A stretch of DNA of 64,000 nt from Cynocephalus volans (taxonomy: Eukaryota; Chordata; Mammalia; Dermoptera; Cynocephalidae): NCBI RefSeq assembly GCF_027409185.1, contig NC_084462.1, forward strand, positions 157,033,490 through 157,097,489. The letters are read 5' to 3'. This document shows, piece by piece, positions 56,170-64,000 of the stretch. The notes beneath the pieces were generated by a model that ran no database searches, was not told where the DNA came from, and was given only the letters and a program-made list of their open reading frames with translations. The position numbers and the translations under genes are program-made. The first letter of the stretch is position 1. The number at the start of each line of letters is the position of its first letter.

Positions 56170-56900
56170 CTCAGTGCACAGAATACTTGCTCTGTACAAT
56201 TTTGTGGAGTCCAGTTCACCCTCTGATGGAGGGACAAAGGACTGAAAAGTCAGATGGTGAAGAGAGCTGAGCTCTCGGCAGGGGTCTGGGTGGGTAAAAT
56301 GGGGAAGAAGCTCATCAGGCAGTATTTTATGTATTTAGGAAAAAGCAACTGGACACTTGTTTGGCCACTATGCCCCACTAAGTCCAGTGTCAAATTGGAT
56401 TCTCATTCTGGGAAAGGGGCCACCAATGAGCTGTTTTCCCAGAGCTCAGGAAAGAGTGAGAAGAAGGGGTGGTTCCCAGCCCAAGAATAAATAATCAGGT
56501 CAATCTTAGGTTTAATTCCCCTTTGACCTCACATCCCTGTCACTGCCACCAGGAGGTCCTGGTGCCAGCGGGCCACTCTGTGCACCGATTCCCCATCCCT
56601 GTCGCTCTGCAGGGAGCTGGGAGGCTCTGTGCATCCCAACGCCGGCTGGGCCAGCTGGAAACAGCTGTGCACAGCGCAAACACTGCACATCACACGCCAG
56701 GCACTGACCTGTGCAAACACAAGCAGAATTACAGCCACCCATAAACAAATTAGCATCCTTTAAAAGGTGAAAAGCTCCATAAAATGTCTGGGTTTTGTTT
56801 ACAGCTTTGAGGTACAGTGGCAGGGAGTTGGATTAAATCATGGGGTGCCCGGCTCTCTCTTCTCCCTGTCGCCTGCCACCACCACCCTTGTGGGCACACA
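56170..56900. other. Mostly unassigned; AT-richer repeat-free segment at 56730-56850
   Basis: Between 56730 and 56850 'acccataaacaaattagcat', 'cctttaaaaggtgaaaagct' and 'gggttttgtttacagctttg' (forkhead-like words) form a repeat-free stretch that may be the left part of the candidate element at 56905. No gene. Confidence 0.3.
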
Positions 56901-56904
56901 CAGA

Positions 56905-57170
56905 CCCGGGTGCACATGCACACGCGGCCCCGCCTCCGATGGCCACTCGCTCGGTCAGTCCTGCCGTTGTTCCTGCCAGCCCGGGTCCCAGCAGGTGTTC
57001 CCTAATTAGCAATCTCTTCATTTCCAATCAAAGCGCAAAGCGGCCCCAAAAGCCTGTCTTTATGAGGGAGCCGAGCAGCGGCTGGGGATGTGAGGGGGGG
57101 ATAATTGTCTTCGCCAGTGGCGGCAGTAAGCGGGCTGGCTAATTCATTATTGTAATAACTTTGCTTGTCC
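56905..57170. promoter_or_regulatory. Candidate conserved enhancer, CpG-retaining with homeodomain and TCF-like sites
   Basis: Around 17 CpGs persist over about 260 bases that alternate GC-rich and AT-rich text. Sites seen: TAATTA (57003-57008), AATCAAAG, a TCF/LEF-like word overlapping CCAAT (57024-57033), 'ggataattgtcttcg', and at the right end 'ggctaattcattattgtaat' (homeodomain and SOX-like). There is no repeat similarity and no long shared frame. The mixture of preserved CpG and TAAT words is typical of developmental enhancers. Confidence 0.5.
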
Positions 57171-57172
57171 TT

Positions 57173-57213
57173 GGGGAGGTGCGGGGTGGGGGAGGGGGAG
57201 GGGAGGGGGAAGG
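57173..57213 (+). other. G-quadruplex-type G-run cluster
   Basis: Seven G-runs of three to five bases lie within 41 bases, separated mostly by single A or T ('ggggtgggggagggggagg' and neighbours). This satisfies the usual G4 pattern several times over. It follows the candidate enhancer directly. Confidence 0.85.
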
Positions 57214-57219
57214 GACTGC

Positions 57220-58535
57220 GTGTGGCTGAGGGTTGGGTGGGTGAGGGTCTGGGGCAAAGGGGTGGGAGAAGGAAGAGCGAGTGAACAACGGACCTGTTCG
57301 CTCCCTCCTTTCTCGCTCTGTGCCACGGGCAGGTGACACAGCTGGGGGCTGGTCAGCCCTCTGCAGCAGCCACCCATGTGGCGAGGAGTCCAGACTTTCC
57401 ATGGCGTGGGGAAGGGCCTTGGGTTCTGAAGGACTGAGCTCTAGAAAGCACATGCATGGTTACGGAGGGGCTGACACCCATAAGAAATCTTAGGGTCAGG
57501 GCTGCGTGGTGGGGTTCCAGGAGCCAAGTCTCTATCTTCCCAGGGCTCAAACCCCATGAACTCCTAGACCTTGGGCCTCAACCTGCCCAGGGGCAGTGGC
57601 AGTGAGTCTCCAGTTAGAAAGCCCTCAAAGCTGCCTTATACTGCTGTTGGCAGAACCATATGGGTGACAACTCAAAGACCTCTCCAATCCAAAGCAGGGA
57701 CTACAGAGGTGGCAGTGAGTGTCCCTAAAAAGAGGCGGCTAGGCTGGGTTGCCCCCTTGCTCTGTCCTGGTGTGCTCACCCTGAGCCTTTTCTCCCAGAG
57801 TGAGCAGGGCCTCAGGAGGAAGAGGTTGGAAGGGCATCCCTGGAAGCTGGAGGACACGTAGTCAGAGACGAAGGGAGCATTGCTGAGGGTTGGGTCTCCA
57901 GAGGGCTTTGTGAAGGGTTTGGGACTCCAGCTGAGCCTCCATCGACGGAAACACAGGTAGAGAGGAAGGACGGATGGTGTCCCCAGTGGGGGAAGCAGTA
58001 TGTGCAAAGGTATGTGTGCATCCTGGTACTGGGGACAAAAGGAGGCAGGTCTTGCGGGATGGGGAGGGGAGGTGTGCTAAAGACTCGTGGGAGGATCTGG
58101 GAATGCGGGGTGAGGCCAGCCCAGGGAGGGCCAGGCTGGCAGGCTGAGGGCTCGGTCTTCATCCTGGTACCCCCCAAATCAATAGCAATAGCAGCCCCTG
58201 CAAGAGAGCCTGCAGAAGTCCTTGCCCTGCCCTGGAAAGAAGGTAGAGGGAAAGGCCTCGGTTTGGGGGTCAGCCCGTCCTTGCTCACACTGGAACTTAG
58301 GGAAATGGCCTGGACCAGGACTAGGGCCTACCAGGTGGCCAAAGAAAAGGCCTGCCTCCTGACTCCTCTCTCTCCCCCGCGTCCCATCTCCCCCACAGCT
58401 GGAACCCCAACCCCCCACCACGTGGTACTTGCCACGGGACATTAGAAATGGATTCCGGCCAGTCCTTGGCTGACTCCTCACAGCGTTTCTCTGAGTTCTG
58501 AACATTCCTTCTGGCATTAGCGCATGGTGGTGACC
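57220..58535. other. Unassigned GC-rich sequence, no gene
   Basis: Frames up to 158 codons on both strands (57812-58445) overlap and show no domain; GC-rich DNA lacks stop codons by chance. No repeat recognised. Confidence 0.3.
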
Positions 58536-58539
58536 ATCA

Positions 58540-58725
58540 GTGGTTAACAATGTAGGCTCTAGAATCAGAAGACCAGGGGTCAAACCCTGGCCCCATCTGT
58601 AAACTCATTTCTCTGTGCCTTGTCCCCTCATCTGTACAATGGGGATGTTAAGAGTACCCCCCTCATAGGAGTTAACAGGTGACACACACAGCACAGTGCT
58701 GGCTCGTCATCGTAAGGGCTTCTGC
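58540..58725 (+). repeat. MIR SINE
   Basis: Forward MIR: 'caatgtaggctctagaatca', 'gaagaccaggggtcaaaccc', 'catctgtaaactcatttctc', 'ctcatctgtacaatggggat' and 'cataggagttaacaggtgac'. Confidence 0.88.
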
Positions 58726-58729
58726 TGGC

Positions 58730-59255
58730 TTAGCTCCCAATCTTAAAGACACGAGAGGGGAAGGGGAATCAGAGCTCCCCTGCTCCTTCTTCTACCATAG
58801 AGGAGGTTGAACTCGGACCCTCTGAGGTTCTCTGGTTGAAGGACGACACTGGGAGTTGGGGCTACACAGCAGCCCGTCCTCTTGTCCAGGGGCTAAGTTG
58901 GAAATCTTACATCGCCCTGGCCATAGGGGCCTGGAGGCCGAGGCTCAGGCCTGCTCCGTCTCAGCCCTGCCTCTCCCTGTTGGTTTGGCTGGGGAGGCCC
59001 TGCGTCCCATTCCTGGCCCCTGCTCCTGTGCAGGAGGGGAGGCTGCATCTCTGGCTTTGCCGACTGGGAGTCCCTCGGCCCTGCACTTAGTTTGGCCCAT
59101 AGAACCGAGTTTGGGAGGCCAGGTGCCTAGCCCTCAGCCCTCTCAATGGTCATTTCCTCAGGACACTGTGGCTTTGGTCCCTGGCTATCATCCAGAAAAA
59201 CCAAAAGCCAGCTGCCCTATCTCCCTTTCTCCCCCCCCCATTTATAGATTCTATA
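58730..59255. other. Unassigned sequence, no gene
   Basis: The frame at 58856-59365 (169 codons) crosses into an L2 tail and has no domain. No other feature recognised. Confidence 0.3.
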
Positions 59256-59259
59256 ATAG

Positions 59260-59412
59260 TTTTTCAACAAATGTTTATGAAGCATCTATTATATGTCTAG
59301 TGGGAGAACCCAATGCTATGCAAATAAATGAGAGGATGGTTGGGGTAGCCTCTTTCTGGGAGTAGAGAAGGCCTCTCTGGAGAGGTGACATTTAAGCTTC
59401 AACCTGAGAGAG
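59260..59412 (-). repeat. L2 LINE 3' end, antisense
   Basis: 'tttttcaacaaatgtttatg' and 'aagcatctattatatgtcta', followed by 'ggcctctctggagaggtgac' and 'atttaagcttcaacctgaga', mark an inverted L2-type tail. Confidence 0.75.
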
Positions 59413-59451
59413 AAGCAGAGAAATAAGTTAGGGTCCATATAGGCTAGAGCA

Positions 59452-59788
59452 GCACTGTCCAGTGTAAATAGAAAACAAGCCCTGGATGGGAACTCTGAGT
59501 GTAATTTTAAATTTTCTAGTAGCCACATTTTTTAAAAAGTCAAAAGAAATAGGTGAAATTAATTTTAATAATATCTTTTATTCAACCCAATATATCAAAA
59601 GATTATCATTTCAGCATGTAGTCAATATAAAAAAATTATTACTGAGATATTTTACTTTTTTTTTCTTGTACTAAGTCTTTGAACTCTGGTGCTTTTTTAC
59701 ACTTATAGTATTTCTCAATTCAGACCGGTCCCATTTCAAGCGTTCAACAGCCATGTGCAGCTAGTGGCTAACCACATTTGACAGTGCA
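59452..59788. mobile_element. Palindromic non-autonomous DNA transposon (hAT-like)
   Basis: The ends are inverted: 'gcactgtcca' at the left and 'gacagtgc' at the right. Subterminal words also pair, 'ttctagtagccacat' left and 'atgtgcagctagtggcta' right. The AT-rich middle ('gaaattaattttaataatat', 'caacccaatatatcaaaaga') has no coding sequence. The layout is that of a short non-autonomous cut-and-paste element; the exact family is not assigned. Confidence 0.65.
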
Positions 59789-59794
59789 AGTCTA

Positions 59795-60010
59795 GGCAAC
59801 AAGAGCACAAACTCTGGAGCTACTTGCTAGCTGTGTGACTTTGGCCAAGTGGCTGAACTTGCTCTGTGCCTTGGTTTCTCTATCTGTAAAATGGGGTAAT
59901 AATAGATGCCACTCTTGGAGTTGTTATGAGAATTATATAAGCTCATAAACATAAGGGGCTAAAATAGTGCCTGGCAGGCAGAAGTGCTATCTAAATGTAG
60001 CTATTAACAG
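59795..60010 (+). repeat. MIR SINE
   Basis: Forward MIR: 'caagagcacaaactctggag', 'ttgctagctgtgtgactttg', 'gccaagtggctgaacttgct', 'tttctctatctgtaaaatgg' and 'aatagtgcctggcaggcaga'. It is well preserved. Confidence 0.92.
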
Positions 60011-60014
60011 GAAG

Positions 60015-60395
60015 AATTGGAAAAATGAGAATAATAAATCTGTGAAGGAAAAGCACTCAAAGCAGAAGACAGAGAGCAGAAGGCCGGAAGGCCAGAGGGG
60101 TTGAGGTGGGGCTGGTGGCAGGGGAGCCCAGGAGGCCAGCGGGGCGTGGGCTGATCACATCCAGCCTTGAAGAGCTTGGTTTCCTTTTCTTGGCTCCATG
60201 AACAGAGCCTGAGAACACACTCTGAAGAGAAAACTCTAGGGGCTGAGACTGCCTGACACCTGTCTCCATCTTAAGGGACAGGGGTGCAAACCCTAGGTGC
60301 GGGGGCTGGAGTACCCCTCGGTCTGCCTCCTCTTGCTCTGACTCCAAAACTGTTGCATGCTCCTGCTCACAGATGCCTGGGAAGCGTGGGGCATC
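60015..60395. other. Unassigned sequence, no gene
   Basis: No repeat or exon recognised. Confidence 0.3.
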
Positions 60396-60399
60396 AGCT

Positions 60400-60505
60400 G
60401 GAGGGGGAATATTAATGATTCAATTTTCAACTGGGTTCCACTCCAGGGCCTCGCCTGCGACATGCATTTTTAATCATAACAAAACAGAATGACAAAGGGA
60501 GTCGT
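60400..60505. promoter_or_regulatory. Candidate conserved non-coding block
   Basis: Repeat-free block with 'ggaatattaatgattcaatt', 'ttcaactgggttccactcca', 'ctcgcctgcgacatgcattt' and 'ttaatcataacaaaacagaa', i.e. TAAT words next to two preserved CpGs. Evidence is compositional only. Confidence 0.3.
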
Positions 60506-60509
60506 TTGC

Positions 60510-61255
60510 AGCAAGGCAGCCCCTGCTGGCTGGTCCCCCTGAAGGGTCTGCTGGGGGGAGTGGTGGCTGGCCCAGAAGACACTCCCCATTGTGGTGCCAA
60601 GATGACTCCCCAACTTCAGAGAGGCAGTAGCTGTGGGCCAGCCTCTGGTCTTGGGGTGCTGTGTGAGTCATTCTCTCTGGGCTGTGCCTCCTTTCCAAAA
60701 GGGGGGCTGCTGGGTTGGGAAAACCAGAAGTACGTGGGTGCCCATCTGCTAAGGCTGGTAGAAGATGGGGGGATTGAAGATTTGACCATCACCTTAGGCT
60801 TCCAGCTGGTCCTCAGCATGGACAGGGAACCACGGGGGCAAGGGGGTGATGAGAGGCCATGTGGGCATGGAGGTTGCACGGGATTCTACCAGCCAGCCCT
60901 GCCCTCTGAGGCCTGGGGTCGTTCTTCCTTCTCTGAGCCTCTGTCAGGCTTGGGGGATACACCTGAACCAGCTCTGGGCTGGCCTCGCCTTGGTGGTAAC
61001 TGCTGATTGGCCGGCCCCTCTCTGATGGAGGCAGCACCTTAGTTCCCTATTGGTTCAGCTCTGCCACAAGGTCCTGGCTCATCCTTTTTGGCAACTAGCA
61101 CTGAGTCTATCTGGCACGCTCTCCTTCACTCTTCCTGATATCTTTGAGCCTCCATTAACCAATGTTAATGTTGCCTTTCTGCCGACACTACCCATTGTCT
61201 GCACCAGTCCCCTGGCATCTCTTCTGCCCTCTGGCCGTCCCCCTGGCCATCCCTC
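60510..61255. other. Unassigned GC-moderate sequence, no gene
   Basis: A 166-codon frame (60506-61006) is the longest on the plus strand. Its glycine/leucine-rich translation shows no domain and overlaps minus-strand frames of similar quality. Not called. Confidence 0.3.
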
Positions 61256-61259
61256 TGCC

Positions 61260-61340
61260 ATTCACCCAATCTGTGAACACCTGGTATATACCAGGCACTG
61301 TGCTGGCTGGCTCAGTCCAGTGGGGAAGGCAAACATTAAG
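61260..61340 (-). repeat. L2 LINE tail fragment, antisense
   Basis: 'gaacacctggtatataccag' and 'gcactgtgctggctggctca' fit an inverted L2 terminus. Confidence 0.55.
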
Positions 61341-61424
61341 CCCTGAGATCATTTCACTATACGAAAGTGCTGTAGTAGAGGTTGCAAAAGAAGCTGTAGG
61401 AGCTAGTACACTTCTATGGGCAAG

Positions 61425-61605
61425 AGTTATTCATTCAGCCAGCATTTATGAAAGACCTACTGTGCCAGGCTACCATGGCGAAGAAAACAGAGTATACAGT
61501 TACATGGAGAAGATGAAACAAACCAAGAGGTGCCCCATGCTTCTTCTTATATCCTCCCTTATGGCTTATACACAGCAGGTGCTCAATAAATGCTTGCTGG
61601 TTGGT
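61425..61605. repeat. Two L2 tails in opposite orientation
   Basis: At 61425-61485 'attcattcagccagcattta' with 'tgaaagacctactgtgccag' is an inverted L2 end. At 61545-61605 'tacacagcaggtgctcaata' with 'aatgcttgctggttggtg' is a forward L2 end. They are separate old insertions. Confidence 0.65.
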
Positions 61606-61754
61606 GGGTTCTGAGGTGGCTAATTCTCTTGCTGTGTCAGTTTCTTCCCCCTTGCTTTGTGTTTGTGGAACTGCTTGCTACAAACACTGGACCTTTGCCT
61701 GCTTCCTGCCAGGAAGACTCCTGTCCTGATTCTGCTAGCTCCAATCTTGGGTGT

Positions 61755-62025
61755 CATAAATTAATATTAATAACAGCCAGCATTTACTAAGTTTTCCTTA
61801 TGTGTTGGGTGCTAAGCACTTTGCCAACACAGGTGATATAAACTTATCCGATCTTTACAACCACCCCATGGAATAGGTATTATTCAACCCATTCTACCAA
61901 AGAGGAAAACGAGGCACAGAGATGTTAAGTTACTTGTTCAAGGTTGCACAGCAAGTTACAGGCAGAGCTGGCAATCTGTCCCCAGAGCCTGTGCTCTAAA
62001 CACACTATGTCATCCTGTGGCTGCC
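61755..62025 (-). repeat. MIR SINE, antisense, well preserved
   Basis: Inverted MIR in full order: 'cagccagcatttactaagtt', 'gtgctaagcactttgccaac', 'gatctttacaaccaccccat', 'agaggaaaacgaggcacaga', 'gatgttaagttacttgttca' and 'aggttgcacagcaagttaca'. Confidence 0.92.
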
Positions 62026-62029
62026 TACT

Positions 62030-62615
62030 ATCATGTAGAAAACAGGGCAGAAAGACCCCCCATTTGCAGAAACTTGCTGCCTTTTAGTTGTCAGGGAGAC
62101 ATTGCTGGGTAGGTCCATGCTGCACACAATAACCTCCAGGAATCACAGAATGGCAGTGCTGGGGTTGGGGAGGCACCTTACAGGTCCTATCCTGCACCCG
62201 TTCCACATTTCAGCCAAAGGAATCAAGGCTCAGGGATGGAAGAGGTCTGGCCAAGGTACTCAGGACCAAGCCTTGGCTAAGTGGCTCTCCTGGCCCAGTG
62301 TGTCCACAACCCCCAGCTGATTCCCAAGCACTATTTTACATGGTTTAATAGAGATTGGGCAGCCGATGGCTGGTCTTAGAAGGAAGGTGCAGAAAGGCCC
62401 AAGATCTTCAGTACAGTATCTGCTCTTCAGCATTCCTTGAAACTCCCAGACCTTTATTCCTGGACTCTCACTGTTCCCTGCCACCCTCTTCGTCACTGGC
62501 ACCCCCCCTCCCATTGTCTTCCCCCCTGGGGGTGACAGAAACCAGCAGCCTGTGTTTCTTCCCAGGTTAGCCAGGGCCACCGACAGCCCTGTCACTGTCA
62601 CTGCAGCACCCTGGG
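62030..62615. other. Degenerate SINE-like text and unassigned sequence
   Basis: 62140-62265 ('atcacagaatggcagtgctg', 'aatcaaggctcagggatgga') looks like a decayed MIR-related SINE in reverse. The rest shows nothing recognisable. Confidence 0.35.
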
Positions 62616-62644
62616 CTCAGCTGTCAGCAGGGTGCCTCTGCCCC

Positions 62645-63180
62645 AAGGGCTCTACTCACTCCTTACTCACTCGTGTATTCTGACATATGTGCCAGCATGT
62701 TCTGAGTGCAGGGAATACAGCAGTGAACCAGACAGACAGAATGTAAGATACCCTGCCCTTGTGTATCTTACCTTCATGTGGGGATGGGGGATGGGGCCGA
62801 CAAAAAAAAGTTAAGTGCATTTAGCATATTAAACAGGCAAGTGCCATAGAGAAATAGTAAAGCAAAGAAGCCAGGGAGACCCTCATACACTTCACCACCC
62901 CTGCAAAATTCCGGAGAAGAGCATTTCCAGCACAGGGCACACATAGCAAGTGCAAAGGCCCTGAGGCAGGAGCAGTCCTGGTGTGTTCAAGGCACAGCAA
63001 GGAAGCCAGCGGCTGCTGGCATGGTGTGAAGAGAAGTGTAGAAGGACAAGTGGTGAGAGTGAATCTAAGGATGAACGTCCTCTGACACCACTGACCAAGG
63101 TGTCAGTGGGAGACAGAAATCGCTTGCAGTGGCCCAGACTCTGCTGGGGTGAGACATCCTGTGCTGGTGAGACAGGAAGG
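62645..63180 (-). repeat. Ancient LINE-like repeat, antisense (L2-type tail plus body)
   Basis: 'ttactcactcgtgtattctg', 'acatatgtgccagcatgttc' and 'gtgcagggaatacagcagtg' form the tail. The body follows with 'cacatagcaagtgcaaaggc', 'cctgaggcaggagcagtcct', 'ggtgtgttcaaggcacagca' and 'aggaagccagcggctg'. Same family as 21.2-22.8 kb. Confidence 0.65.
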
Positions 63181-63184
63181 CAGA

Positions 63185-63835
63185 GTTGGCATCTAACTGG
63201 GTGGAGGCAGAGGACTTTCACCACGGAGCCAGCCTCCTGGAGCTGTCCTGGCTGGCTGAGGATACGTGAGAGGTTTTGTGGAAGGTAAAAAGGAAGAGTC
63301 ACAGTGGCAGATGTTCTGTTCTTCCAGATCCCTGCCTCCTGACCAGGGACGTTCCAGAAAAAGACAGGTCCATTTGTACCATGTGACCACCTCCCACCTT
63401 CTGTGGTGCCATGGGCGGAATCTGTAGAACCTTCTAGAGAATGGAGGTGGGGGTGGAGGTGGAGGGCAGGTGCTTAATTTTTCATCTGGCTGAAGCTCTA
63501 TCGCCTGGCATGCTGTACAGTGGAAATGGTCTTTCTCTTTGCTCTAGCCCAGGACTTTTCAAAACTCTTATTCCCACAGCTGCCCTAGGAAGGAGGCCTC
63601 GGTCAATCCCTGACTTTTCTAGGAACTTATGAGACCCTGGTCATTGTTCTGAGGGGGACTGTGCAGAGAGGACACCCTCAATGAACATTGCCTCATTTGA
63701 CCCTGTCCCCGCTGCTCCTGCCTTGGGTACAAGTCTTGATGTGACATAGGGTCTGGTAGAGACACAAGCCACGGGGCTAAGTCCATTTTGCCCAGCGGGG
63801 CCTGAAGCTTCTGCTTTCTGTGCAAGCTTATGTTG
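63185..63835. other. Unassigned sequence, no gene
   Basis: No exon or repeat recognised. Confidence 0.3.
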
Positions 63836-63839
63836 TCTC

Positions 63840-64000
63840 CTCCTTCCTTCCTGCAGCGCCTCTCTCTGATTTAAGGGCAGGTTTTATTCCTGAGCTGCCC
63901 CAGGGCTCCTCTTTCTCATTGCATTAAAGTCTCCGTAATTCTCCCCTCATTAATGATTGGCATATTTTTACCTCTCACTAAAGGAGCTTCAAGGCGACTC
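63840..64000. promoter_or_regulatory. Candidate conserved non-coding block cut by the window edge
   Basis: Repeat-free end of the window with 'cgcctctctctgatttaagg', 'ctcattgcattaaagtctcc', 'gtaattctcccctcattaat' and 'gattggcatatttttacctc'. TAAT words and AT/GC alternation resemble the other candidates. It continues beyond the window. Confidence 0.35.

Noticed and set aside
57812-58288. 158-codon minus-strand frame containing 'AIDLGGTRMK', reminiscent of ROK/hexokinase nucleotide-binding text
   Set aside because: The resemblance is limited to a few residues; the rest is proline-rich low complexity and mammals have no such short protein here. Chance match.
58856-59365. 169-codon plus-strand frame
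   Set aside because: It crosses into an antisense L2 tail and its translation has no family character.
60506-61006. 166-codon plus-strand frame
   Set aside because: GC-moderate DNA with overlapping minus-strand frames of equal quality; no recognisable domain.

Overview
The window is nuclear DNA from a placental mammal. It is densely packed with old mammalian interspersed repeats (MIR, L2, L1, MaLR-type LTRs, a MER20 DNA transposon), has CA/GT microsatellites and is mostly CpG-poor. Four copies of a SINE built from tRNA-Ile units, two of them dimers, match what I remember of the CYN SINEs of colugos (Dermoptera). A colugo (Galeopterus/Cynocephalus) is therefore the most likely source; this rests on memory of the family and not on a search.

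I found no protein-coding exon, functional RNA gene or CRISPR-like array that I could defend. The longest open frames (up to 219 codons) are compositional accidents or lie in repeats. The only protein-like remnant is a broken L1 ORF2 piece near 29.3-29.8 kb. The window is best read as a gene desert, or introns of a large gene, holding candidate cis-regulatory elements.

Layout. 1-9 kb: L2, MIR and an antisense L1 3' end, with an L1 inserted in a MIR at 5.6-6.2 kb. 9.3-12.2 kb: two MaLR-type LTRs in opposite orientation flank the most striking unexplained sequence, an AT-rich but CpG-retaining block at 10.44-10.65 kb. 13-21 kb: MIR, a compound CT/CA microsatellite, a forward L1 carrying a MER20, then a long antisense L1 hit by a young dimeric CYN SINE. 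21-32 kb: two long copies of an ancient purine-rich repeat, the second split by an L1 that itself carries a CYN dimer; a good CTCF-like motif lies at 28.48 kb. 33-38 kb: MIR, an MLT1-type LTR, an L1 tail containing a collapsed LTR, and a perfect 101-bp tandem duplication. 38.6-46 kb: the least repetitive part, with several candidate conserved non-coding blocks (MEF2/E-box, octamer, homeodomain-like sites) and a GT microsatellite with a 16-bp minisatellite. 46-56 kb: a monomer CYN SINE, MIRs, a complete solo LTR with target-site duplication, and unassigned sequence. 56-64 kb: a CpG-retaining candidate enhancer followed by a G-quadruplex-type run, more MIR/L2, a palindromic DNA transposon, and a candidate conserved block running off the right edge.

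No coordinated gene system is visible. The functional content, if any, is regulatory, and the rest records several layers of transposon insertion.
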